From Effrenium voratum (taxonomy: Eukaryota; Sar; Dinophyceae; Suessiales; Symbiodiniaceae): a DNA stretch of 64,000 nucleotides. Location of the stretch: contig CAUJNA010001613.1 of assembly GCA_963377175.1 (NCBI GenBank), forward strand, positions 436,246 to 500,245, in the 5' to 3' direction. This document shows, piece by piece, positions 55,712-64,000 of the stretch. The notes beneath the pieces are model-generated. The model was not told where the DNA came from and did no database searches. It was given only the letters and a program-made list of their open reading frames with translations. Numbering within the stretch: the first letter of the stretch is position 1; each line of letters starts with the position of its first letter. The position numbers and the translations under genes are program-made.

Positions 55712-58700
55712 ACTAGAATTGGCAATGCTAAAGTAAGTATTGGGAAGCTGAGACTCAGCGTTGGCAAAACTAAAGTAGACTTGGCAATACTAAAGTAAGT
55801 ACTGGAAATCTGAGAGGGAGGTTTGGCAATACTAAAGCAGAATTGGCAATACTAAAGTAAGTACTGGGAAGCTGAGAGGGAGCTTTGGCAATACTAAAGT
55901 AGACTTGGCAATACTAAAGTAAGTACTGGAAATCTGAGAGGGAGGTTTGGCAATACTAAAGCAGCATTGGCAATACTAAAGTAAGCACTGGGAAGCTGAG
56001 AGTCAGCCTTGGCAATGCTAAAGTAGAATTGGCAACACAAAAGTAAGTACCGGAAATCTGAGAGTCAGCCTTGGCAATACTAAAGCAGATTTGGCAATAC
56101 TAAAGTAAGTACTGGGAAGCTGAGAGGGAGCTTTGGCAATATTAAAGCAGAAGTGGCAATACTAAAGTAAGTACTGGGAAGCTGAGAGGGAGCTTTGGCA
56201 ATACTAAAGTAGAATTGGCAATACTAGAGTAAGTACTGGAAATCTGAGAGGGAGCTTTGGCAATACTAAAGCAGAATTGGCAATAGTAAAGTAAGTACTG
56301 GGAAGCTGAGAGTCAGCCTTGGCAACACTAAAGTAGAACTGGCAATACTAAAGTAAGTACTGGGAAGCTGAGAGTCAGTCAGCCTTGGCAACACTAAAGT
56401 AGAATTGGCAATACTAAAGTAAGTACTGGGAAGCTGAGAGTCAGCCTTGGCAACACTAAAGTAGAACTGGCAATACTAAAGTAAGTACTGGGAAGCTGAG
56501 AGTCAGCCTTGGCAATAGTAAAGCAGAGTTGGCAATACTAAAGTAAGTACTGGGAAGCTGAGAGTCAGCCTTGGCAATACTAAAGCAGAATTGGCAATAG
56601 TAAAGGAGGTACTGGGAATCTGAGAGGGGGCCTGGTCAACACTAAAGTAGAACTCGCGGTGCTAAAGGAAGTACTGGGAAGCTGAGAGTCAGCCTTGGCA
56701 ATACTAAAGCCGAATTGGCAATACTAAAGTAAGTACTGGGAGGCTGAGAGGGAGCTTTGGCAATACTAAAGCAGAATTGGCAATACTAAAGTAAGTACTG
56801 GGAAGCTGAGAGGGAGCGTTGGCAATACTAAAGTAGAACTGGCAATACGAAAGTAAGTACTGGGAATCTGAGACGGGGCCTGGGCAATACTAAAGCAGAA
56901 TTGGCAATACTAAAGTAAGTACTGGGAAGCTGAGAGGGGGCCTTGGCAATACTGAAGCAGAATTGGCAAAACTAAAGCAAGTACTGGGAAGCTGAGAGTC
57001 AGCCTTGGCAATACTAAAGTAGTGTTGGCAACAGAAAAGTAAGTACTGGAAATCTGAGAGGGAGCTTTGGCAATAATAAAGCAGAATTGGGAATACTAAA
57101 GTAAGTACTGGGAAGCTGAGAGGGAGCTTTGGCAATACTAAAGCAGAATTGGTAATACTAAGGTAAGTACTGGGAAGCTGAGAGGGAGTTTTGGCAATAC
57201 TAAAGCAGAACTGGCAATACTAAAGTAAGTACTGGGAAGCTGAGAGTCAGCCTTGGCAACACTAAAGTAGAATTGGCAATACTAAAGTAAGTACTGGAAT
57301 TCTCAGAGCGGGCCTTGGCAATACTAAAGTAGAACTGGCAATACTAAAGTAAGTACTGGGAAGCTGAGAGTCAGCCTTGGCAATAGTAAAGCAGAGTTGG
57401 CAATACTAAAGTAAGTACTGGGAAGCTGAGAGTCAGCCTTGGCAATACTAAAGCAGAATTGGCAATAGCAAAGGAGGTACTGGGAATCTGAGAGGGGGCC
57501 TGGTCAACACTAAAGTAGAACTGGCAATACTAAAGTAAGTACTGGGAAGCTGAGAGTCAGCCTTGGCAATACTAAAGCAGAGTTGGCAATACTAAAGTAA
57601 GTATGAGTACTGGGAAGCTGAGAGTCAGCCTTGGCAATAGTAAAGCAGAGTTGGCAATACTAAAGCAAGCACTGGGAAGCTGAGAGTCAGCCTTGGCAAT
57701 ACTAAAGCAGAATCGGCAATAGTAAAGTAAGTACTGGGAAGCTGAGAGGGGGCCTTGGCAATACTAAAGCAGAGTTGGCAATACTAAACTAAGTACTGGG
57801 AAGCTGAGAGTCAGCCTTGGCAATGCTAAAGCAGAATTGGCAATAATAAAGTAAGTACTGGGAATCTGAGAGGGAGCCTTGGCAACACTAAAGTAGAACT
57901 GGCAATACTAAAGTGAGTACTGGGAAGCTGAGAGTCAGCCTTGGCAATAGTAAAGCAGAGTTGGCAATACTAAAGCAAGCACTGGGAAGCTGAGAGTCAG
58001 CCTTGGCAATACTAAAGCAGAATTGGCAATAGTAAAGTAAGTACTGGGAAGCTGAGAGGGGGCCTTGGCAATACTAAAGCAGAGTTGGCAATACTAAACT
58101 AAGTACTGGGAAGCTGAGAGTCAGCCTTGGCAATAGTAAAGCAGAGTTGGCAATACTAAAGTAAGTACTGGGAAGCTGAGAGGGGGCCTTGGCAATACTA
58201 AAGCAGAGTTGGCACTACTAAACTAAGTACTGGGAAGCTGAGAGTCAGCCTTGGCAATGCTAAAGCAGAATTGGCAATAGTAAAGTAAGTACTGGGAATC
58301 TGAGAGGGAGCCTTGGCAACACTAAAGCAGAATTGGCAATAGTAACGCGAGTACTGGGAAGCTGAGAGGGGGCCTTGGCAATACTAAAGCAGAGTTGGCA
58401 ATACTAAACTAAGTACTGGGAAGCTGAGAGTCAGCCTTGGCAATGCTAAAGCAGAATTGGCAATAGTAAAGTAAGTACTGGGAATCTGAGAGGGAGCCTT
58501 GGCAACACTAAAGCAGAATTGGCAATAGTAACGCGAGTACTGGGAAGCTGAGAGGGGGCCTTGGCAATACTAAAGCAGAGTTGGCAATACTAAACTAAGT
58601 ACTGGGAAGCTGAGAGTCAGCCTTGGCAATAGTAAAGCAGAATTGGCAATAGTAAAGTAAGTACTGGGAATCTGAGAGGGAGCCTTGGCAACACTAAAGT

Positions 58701-59038
58701 AGAACTGGCAATACTAAAGTGAGTACTGGGAAGCTGAGAGTCAGCCTTGGCAATAGTAAAGCAGAGTTGGCAATACTAAAGCAAGCACTGGTAAGCTGAG
58801 AGTCAGCCTTGGCAATACTAAAGCAGAATTGGCAATAGTAAAGTAAGTACTGGGAAGCTGAGAGGGGGCCTTGGCAATACTAAAGCAGAGTTGGCAATAC
58901 TAAACTAAGTACTGGGAAGCTGAGAGCCAGCCTTGGCAATGCTAAAGCAGAATTGGCAATAGTAAAGTAAGTACTGGGAATCTGAGAGGGAGCCTTGGCA
59001 ACACTAAAGTAGAACTGGCAATACTAAAGTAAGCACTG
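55712..59038 (+). repeat. 62-bp satellite, about 53 tandem units
   Basis: The unit is built of two TTGGCAATACTAAAG half-units followed by TAAGTACTGGGAAGCTGAGA and a variable GTCAGCC / GGGGGCC / GGGAGC(T/C)T end. Length stays close to 62 bp; rare changes include a GTCA duplication near 56376 and a TGAG insertion near 57603. Higher-order structure is visible: the variant pair AACACTAAAGCAGAATTGGC + AGTAACGCGAGTACTGGG recurs about 187 bp apart (58313 and 58500). A two-unit variant at 57885 recurs about 800 bp later at 58685. Nearly every unit contains AAAGTAAGT, a good 5' splice-site word. Confidence 0.95.
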
Positions 59039-59039
59039 T

Positions 59040-59480
59040 CCCTCCCAGCCCCCAGGATTTTCACGAAAGAGGGTCCAGCTGACTGGTTCCACTGTTCAGG
59101 GGGTGTGGTGGGTCCGTATAAAGACGGTCCAACATTAGCAATCACAAGTGTGCTGCAAGAGCGGCAGTGGCTGGTTGAGCCGGATTTGGATGGCAAGCTC
59201 CTTTTCATGCCAGCAGCTGTTAGCAGAGAAATTCAGGCTACCATGGACCATGTTTTATCACTATAGTATGGTAAACCCTTATGAGCAGTGCTCGGACAGG
59301 ACCGTCGGTTTCGCCAGAAAGCCGCCATTGGATCCAAAGCAGCAGGGCCACCACTATGTGAGACGCCGTCAAAATAATAATAATAACAACACAAATAACA
59401 ACAACGAACTAAGTCAGACGCCGTCAAACTGAAAAAACAAACTCCCCGATCCAACCCGTGCAAGCCACGCAAACTGCAAA
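59040..59480. other. no supported gene; AAT/AAC-rich stretch
   Basis: A short AATAATAACAAC-type stretch (59371-59405) is bounded by GACGCCGTCAAA at both ends (59361 and 59418). Nothing coding is recognised. Confidence 0.4.
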
Positions 59481-59486
59481 GATGAG

Positions 59487-59580
59487 AGGCCTGTGTTGCG
59501 GCCGAGGATTTGGATGCTGCCAGCGTACTAAGCTATCGCAAGGCGGGCGTGAGCGCTGAGATTTGCCTTTGCGAGAAGTA
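59487..59580 (+). CDS. exon-like block sharing a VLSYRK motif with 60540-60650
   Basis: One + frame reads EACVAAEDLDAASVLSYRKA and GVSAEICLCEK to TAG. The core DLDAASVLSYRK resembles DADVASVLSYRK in the block 1 kb downstream, suggesting duplicated exons or two retroposed copies. Confidence 0.35.
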
Positions 59581-59689
59581 GGGCCTTGCAACACGATCCC
59601 AGACAAGAAGTGTCAGGATGTTCGACACTTCTAGCAAGGCATGGCCATGATTAGGCCTATGAGGTGGTGCTTGCGGTCTGTTTTCCAGC

Positions 59690-60046
59690 TTGGTAAGGGG
59701 CTATTTCCCGATCTTGAGTTTGGCTTACAGGAGTGGGCTTGCCCAGCGAGCACGAATTTTGCGGATGGAGAGAGAGTTCGCTTCATCTCAACCAGTGCGA
59801 TGGAGATTGGTGCCTTTAGGACGCTCAAGAGGGTTCTCTATTGACCAGGATGTTGACTCGGGTTCACTGTATGCAGTTTCCGCAGGCACGTTGCAGCTTG
59901 CAAAATGTCGGCTCATTCGGAAGCTGGGGATTCAGCGCACATCTCTTGTTGCAACCAAGCTCGGCTCCGAAGCAGAGCGTTCTGCGTGCCATGTTGTCTC
60001 GACTTGGCGGCCTCCAATTTATCAGTTTGTCAAACATAGGGCATGA
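59690..60046 (+). CDS. possible exons of an unknown protein
   Basis: After TTTTCCAG the + strand reads FPDLEFGLQEWACPASTNFA, DGERVRFISTSAMEIGAFRT and LKR. A 64-bp GT-AG stretch (GTTCTCTATTG to TTCCGCAG, about 59831-59884) would join this in phase 0 to a second open frame (QNVGSFGSWGFSAHLLLQPS...). An unspliced 118-codon frame covers the same region (59690-60046). Coding is likely; the model is not settled. Confidence 0.35.
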   Translation: MVRGYFPILSLAYRSGLAQRARILRMEREFASSQPVRWRLVPLGRSRGFSIDQDVDSGSLYAVSAGTLQLAKCRLIRKLGIQRTSLVATKLGSEAERSACHVVSTWRPPIYQFVKHRA

Positions 60047-60149
60047 TATAAAATGCAATGTGTTGTATTTGGTGGCTATGAAACTGAAAAGAAGCCACAG
60101 CCAACCAAAGGCAACTGCGCATGTTGACATCCACTTATTTGTATACAAT

Positions 60150-60530
60150 GTAATATATATATATATTAATATAATAATATATATATATATATATATACAT
60201 ATGTACGTGTGTATCTATATAAGTATGTGTTTATTGTGCATATGAATGCGTAGTACATATGTACCTGGACCATCCGAAAGTATAGAAATGTGCGTACATG
60301 TCCGGGGGGAAAGACACAGGAACACAACATGACATGAACACCTTTCAAAAAACTTGACGGACATCGCCTTTAGCGGCTGGGGAGCCTTTGCGGTGTTCCA
60401 AGACCACTTAAACCCAGTGTGCAATATTAACATATATATGTATATGTATGCTTTAATATACACATATACACATAAATATGCGTAGGAACCCACAGCTATA
60501 TGGCTTACTTTGCAATGTGTGTATCTGCAA
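60150..60530. repeat. (AT)n/(ATAC)n-rich stretch
   Basis: (AT)n at about 60152-60200 and CATATATATG-type sequence at 60428-60480. I see no gene. Confidence 0.8.
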
Positions 60531-60539
60531 ATTCTGAAA

Positions 60540-60810
60540 CCGGCTTGGAGCTTGCACCAGGATGCGGATGTGGCCAGTGTGCTCAGCTACCGCAAGGACT
60601 GGATGCGCTGTGCGCAGTTGCTACTCATGTTTGTTGGTCCACTAGGTCCCCCAGTAGTGCCCTTTCTCACCCCTTTTCTGGGGGAGGGTTCCCCTACTAA
60701 AATAGACTACAGAGAAAAGGATACCCTTATGAATATCATTTCAACCTCTCTACCGGAGGACCCAGTCCACATAAGCTCTGAAGGGTACTGTGCCAGCCAT
60801 GATGCGCTGA
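60540..60810 (+). CDS. exon-like block split by element D2
   Basis: The + strand reads QILKPAWSLHQDADVASVLS, YRKDWMRCAQLLLMFVGPL and reaches CTAG|GT at the left end of D2. After the AG at the right end (60765) it reads VHISSEGYCASHDALRQL to TGA in the same frame if spliced from the G before GT. The unspliced reading is also open through the element. Confidence 0.4.
60642..60765 (+). mobile_element. family D element, copy D2
   Basis: Left end CTAGGTCCCCCAGTAGTG; right end as reverse complement CTGGGTCCTCCGGTAGAG. Flanked by TCCA (60638-60641 and 60766-60769). The interior CTGGGGGAGGGTTCCCCTA matches D1. Confidence 0.85.
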
Positions 60811-60817
60811 GACAGTT

Positions 60818-61228
60818 GTGATTGGTGTTTCGTGGGCCATAGAGTCCCACGCTGAAGGGAACTCAAAGCACTGGGGCTTGTCCTATGGTGCAAAGGCATC
60901 GCATGCACCTGTCGTGTACTTGTTTGTGGGGTGGATCGTTGCTGAAAGGCTCAAAGGCTGCGTCAATGGTGCGAACGCCAGGGTTCTTCGGAGTGCTCCA
61001 GGTCCTGTGATCGTGTATGTTCCTCAGAGCAGATGCGCAAGTGAACCAATCCTTCCGTCCAAAGAAAGGACCGTTTCCAAACCGCAGAACATCGGGGCAA
61101 CCACAGACGTCCTTATATTATTCGGAGCGATCACAAAAGGTGGCCGTTTGTGGGGGCATGAGCCATGTTCTGAACTGACGCATTTGAAGAGCGGGAAACG
61201 TGCAGCTGCGACATTGACGCTTGGTTGA
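60818..61228 (+). CDS. 411-bp open segment, possible exon or gene, unknown protein
   Basis: The frame is open from about 60815 to TGA at 61226 and protein-like throughout: ESHAEGNSKHWGLSYGAKAS, YLFVGWIVAERLKGCVNGAN, RVLRSAPGPVIVYVPQ and ATTDVLILFGAITKGGRLWG. No ATG opens it, so an upstream exon is likely; GAGACAG (60810-60816) is a possible acceptor. I recognise no catalytic motif or domain. Confidence 0.4.
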   Translation: MIGVSWAIESHAEGNSKHWGLSYGAKASHAPVVYLFVGWIVAERLKGCVNGANARVLRSAPGPVIVYVPQSRCASEPILPSKERTVSKPQNIGATTDVLILFGAITKGGRLWGHEPCSELTHLKSGKRAAATLTLG

Positions 61229-61229
61229 G

Positions 61230-61700
61230 ACGTTCGGAAGCAATGCAGCGCCCCAAAGCTTGGCCTTTGCGGGCTCAACACTTTGGACTTGTGACTAGGA
61301 CTTCCACTTGCCATGTTTTACAATTGACGCATCCAACCCCCACAAATACAGCCCCGTTTCCTGAACAATACACTCAGAGGAGTGTTTTTCGTTCCTGCCG
61401 CATTGGGTGCGGGTCAGGGGAGGACCCCCAAAATGGTACGTGGTGTTCCTTTTCGCTTCCCTTTCTGCCGACCTGAAAATGATACCTTTGGTTTCAGAAA
61501 TGTGCAAATATATTCATCCTACGAGGTTCGCAGCAACTGTTGAGCGTTGAATTGCATGAGGCATTTTTGGTTATGCAGAACATGGGGTCCCATGTGGTCC
61601 CAACCCCTTTCTTTGTGGCTTTTTGGTTGGTGTCTTTGGTTGAAACAGCTCTCATTTTCCATTGGACCCACAGAAGTTAAGCTTTTCGCAGAGTGGTCAA
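61230..61700. other. unassigned; family E fragment near 61655-61700
   Basis: TTCCATTGGACCCACAGAAG and TTAAGCTTTTCGCAG resemble part of family E. Nothing coding is supported. Confidence 0.4.
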
Positions 61701-61734
61701 CAGCATGCAAGTTTTGGGGAAGAAAACATGTCCG

Positions 61735-61959
61735 TGGACAAGTCGAAAGTCGAAGCCTGGGCTTAGCTCATCTTCCAACTCAGCTCTGGCCCAAGAAGTC
61801 GTCCAGATTTCCCTTCATCCCGGTGTTGCTGGTGAAGAAATCTTTGAACAAGCACTAACCAGTACCACCAGGCTGAAAAGAAAGCTGGAAATCCATTTTT
61901 TGGTAGAAAGCACTAGCCGCGCTTTTGACAAGGTGTGCAGGGGGCAATTTAAGTTGTAA
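61735..61959 (+). CDS. possible terminal exon, unknown protein
   Basis: The + frame reads SNSALAQEVVQISLHPGVAG, EEIFEQALTSTTRLKRKLEI and HFLVESTSRAFDKV to TAA. The charged helical pattern is consistent with a real exon. The left boundary is unknown. Confidence 0.35.
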   Translation, partial: WTSRKSKPGLSSSSNSALAQEVVQISLHPGVAGEEIFEQALTSTTRLKRKLEIHFLVESTSRAFDKVCRGQFKL

Positions 61960-62835
61960 GATGCATACTTACCTTGTCAGATTAGTCCTAATGCAATACA
62001 GTCTCATCAATCCCGAACCACTGCTTGTTAGACAACGGCATTTCCATGAACCTCATTCTCCGGTCGTGCAGTTCGGTTTGATTTCAGGGCGCAAAGCCGG
62101 CCAGGTCAAGAAAGCGACTCCGACTTAGGAAGTATGTTTGTAGTGGACACATCAAGGGGAGACGGCTTGGGACGACAGGAGGTAGAGGAGACCGGCCCGG
62201 GTCCCCAAAAGTGGGGGAGAGTCGGAGAGTCTGCCGATGGCTTGAGGATGTTCAACCTGGTCGTCTTCCCCAGAATGAGTTCCCCTTTTTGGTGTTTTGC
62301 TTTTTTGGGGTTCCTTTTGTTTTGAACGAACCAGGCAAAATACATATTTGTTGTTGGAGTCCTAATTCCAGCCAAGGTTGGAACTCTGGAAACAACCCCT
62401 CTTACCCCACTTATAGTGGTTGAGGAGCCCGACACCCATTTAGAGGCCTTACGTTGGACATCCGCATATGAACAACGGGTCTCCGGGCTCGTTTTCTATT
62501 GGAGACGACTATGCGAGTGATATAAAGGGACTTTTCCGGGATCGCAAGTCGTATTTGACCAAGCAACATGTTCAGTTTGGTGAGGATGGCCATTGGCAAT
62601 GCTTTCCTTTATGGCCATTTGGTTGGATCTTTGGACTTTAACTTTTGGCTGAACCAGTGGATTTGCCATTGGACCCGCAAAAAGTGCAACAAGCAAGTTT
62701 CGAATGAGTTTCACACAAAACAATGAGGCAGGGACCCGTTGAACTGTAGCATGTCATACTGCTCCATCCAGTAAACCAGATGCTGATTTGTGTGGCTCCA
62801 AAGCTGCCCAACGGCGGTTTGCCGCCCTTTCAAGA
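61960..62835. other. no firm gene
   Basis: Frames at 61925-62128 and 62134-62325 are open but overlap others. CATTGGACCCGCAAAAAGTG (62670) resembles family E. Nothing is firm. Confidence 0.3.
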
Positions 62836-62839
62836 TTCT

Positions 62840-62853
62840 GGGGGGGGGGGGGG
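62840..62853. repeat. G14 homopolymer
   Basis: A run of 14 G. Confidence 0.95.
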
Positions 62854-63078
62854 TTGAAAAAACCCAACGAGCGCAGACTTTGCTGGATGGGTACAAAGCC
62901 TGTGCTCATGGCGAGAAGCGCCATGCTTAATTTGGTAGCAGAATTCACGTCAAGGCAGGCGCTTTTGTTTGTACACAGTTACAAACACACAATCACACAG
63001 TGCTCGGTGCGCACGTGTTCTAGTCGTACCAGCACATGAAACATGAGTGTGTTGCGCTTTCTTTTGCACTTGGCTGTT

Positions 63079-63092
63079 GCAGAGAGAGACAC

Positions 63093-63132
<40 letters not shown>

Positions 63133-63164
63133 GGGGAGAGAGAGAGAGAGAGAGACAGAAAGAC
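63079..63164. repeat. (AG)n microsatellite
   Basis: (GA)n with two interruptions (GCGGGG and ACAGAAAGAC). Arg-Glu and Ser-Leu frames over it are artefacts. Confidence 0.95.
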
Positions 63165-63179
63165 AGTGTTTTGGGCGGA

Positions 63180-63389
63180 ACTCAGGTTGTGCCTTTTGTT
63201 GCCAAGCTTTCACCAATCGTATCAGCCCTGGCTTTTGCCAAGGCAGCCTTCCCCAATCAGCCACCCTGTTTGCCAAGATCGATCGAGTCTGTGTCCTCGT
63301 TCTGGCGAATCAAAGCAAACATCGACTCTTCATTTGCGTGTGGATGGAGCAATCCAGCACAATCTGGAATAAGGCAAACATAAGGGAGG
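63180..63389 (+). CDS. exon-like block ending at a GTGAGC donor
   Basis: Two frames are protein-like. One (VVPFVAKLSPIVSALAFAKA... SIESVSSFWRIKANID...) is better at the 5' side. The other (KIDRVCVLVLANQSKHRLFI, CVWMEQSSTIWNKANIRE) reaches a good donor, GGGAG|GTGAGC, at 63389 in phase 0. The second frame joins the next exon without a stop. Confidence 0.35.
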
Positions 63390-63432
63390 TGAGCTTGTTA
63401 GATATGTGAATCCCCGACATGGGGGCAATCAT

Positions 63433-63562
63433 CTTGCTGGTTTTCGGCAGAATGAGGGAATGACCCCTATAGCCATTGCCTATGGTTTCGTTTAAGGGAA
63501 TCCCCCTTTCGGTTCATTCACAACGCCCGGACTCGGTTATTCCCATCTATCGCACCCGCAAG
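63433..63562 (+). mobile_element. family B element, copy B4
   Basis: Left end CTTGCTGGT; right end GCACCCGCAAG, in which CAG has become CCG so the acceptor is lost. Flanked by TCAT (63429-63432 and 63563-63566). It lies within the probable intron 63390-63701. Confidence 0.85.
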
Positions 63563-63701
63563 TCATGGCAGGGGGTGAAGACATGATCTGGCAGTGCCAT
63601 GTTCAGAGGGTGAGCCGACGCGCCGTGCACTGTTTGGTTTGGTTCACTCATGGTGAATCCCCAAAAACCCTCACGTGTTTGTTTTCTTCTGCTTTTACCA
63701 G

Positions 63702-63878
63702 GTCACTGAACCAGGGGGAAATGAGTTGCGAACCGGCTTGGGTTTTCAACTTCGGCCATCCTCCAAAGTTGAGGCGGAGAAAAAGGATGTTCATATTGCC
63801 TCGTGCGGAAGGTGGTTTGCCTACGTGCCCTTTGGATCGCTCCAAGGAAACCAAGCGCTGGGGTGCGGAGCTTCTCAG
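63702..63878 (+). CDS. exon of an unknown protein near the right edge
   Basis: A pyrimidine-rich acceptor (CTTCTGCTTTT-ACCAG) ends at 63701. The exon reads VTEPGGNELRTGLGFQLRPS, SKVEAEKKDVHIASCGRWFA and YVPFGSLQGNQ to CAG|GTCTTACC, 59 codons in phase 0. After the same AG, another frame (YPGGPCALPHQEPGSACLWR, TAEAHDLQSCNKYLLTMVP) stays open to the window end at 64000. So either 63879 is a donor, or a new exon begins there. No domain recognised. Confidence 0.45.
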
Positions 63879-64000
63879 GTCTTACCCCGGAGGCCCTTGC
63901 GCGCTTCCTCACCAAGAGCCGGGCTCAGCCTGCTTGTGGCGCACGGCTGAAGCCCATGATTTGCAGTCATGCAACAAGTACTTGCTCACCATGGTGCCTC

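Noticed and set aside
55712..59038. CRISPR-like regular repeat with spacers
   Set aside because: Units are contiguous 62-bp satellite monomers with no unique spacers, in a eukaryotic context.

Overview
The window looks like nuclear DNA of a dinoflagellate, probably of the Suessiales/Symbiodiniaceae type. The reasons are: a 17-of-22 match to the dinoflagellate spliced leader embedded in genomic DNA at 23757-23778; a GC-AG intron in the one gene that can be named; a head-to-tail array of near-identical small genes; many short terminal-inverted-repeat elements of the introner kind that sit against exon-like sequence; and abundant microsatellites with sparse coding sequence. Most long open frames here are by-products of simple repeats. 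The organism call is inference; no rRNA, tRNA or organelle marker was seen.

Layout. 0-21 kb: intron-like and intergenic DNA with microsatellites, a G-rich tract (4.3-4.65 kb), dispersed inverted-repeat elements and short exon-like islands, mostly on the + strand (5.6-6.06, 8.5, 9.2-10.0, 10.4, 11.8, 12.8, 15.3, 18.2, 19.1, 20.3 kb). 21.3-27.3 kb: a tandem array of about 1.35-kb units, each with one 72-77-codon gene for a tiny secreted Thr-rich protein. A fifth intact copy lies at 31.3 kb and a broken sixth at 42.1 kb. One unit is split by a 1.54-kb insertion carrying the relict spliced leader. 27.4-30.8 kb: four different repeat blocks (strand-switching minisatellite, ATCATCATGATG block, decayed 62-bp satellite, CAGA/CA microsatellite). 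32-36 kb: more exon-like islands and elements. 37.5-38.85 kb: a gene of the DXO/RAI1 decapping and exoribonuclease family, four exons visible. 39-55 kb: exon-like islands, elements, a CA microsatellite and a roughly 530-bp Z-DNA-prone tract. 55.7-59.04 kb: about 53 copies of a 62-bp satellite. 59-64 kb: coding-like sequence, including a 411-bp open segment and an exon that reaches toward the right edge.

How parts work together. The small-gene family is the most coherent and least familiar unit: signal peptide, short Thr/Met-rich acidic segment with two conserved N-glycosylation sequons, and a C-terminal hydrophobic tail compatible with a GPI anchor or membrane anchor. The short elements fall into at least four families with 4-bp target duplications (one copy, C2, has 6 bp instead). 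Several abut coding-like sequence, and one family carries GT and AG at positions in its terminal repeats that would make it an intron. Exon joins given here are reading-frame inferences without transcript support.
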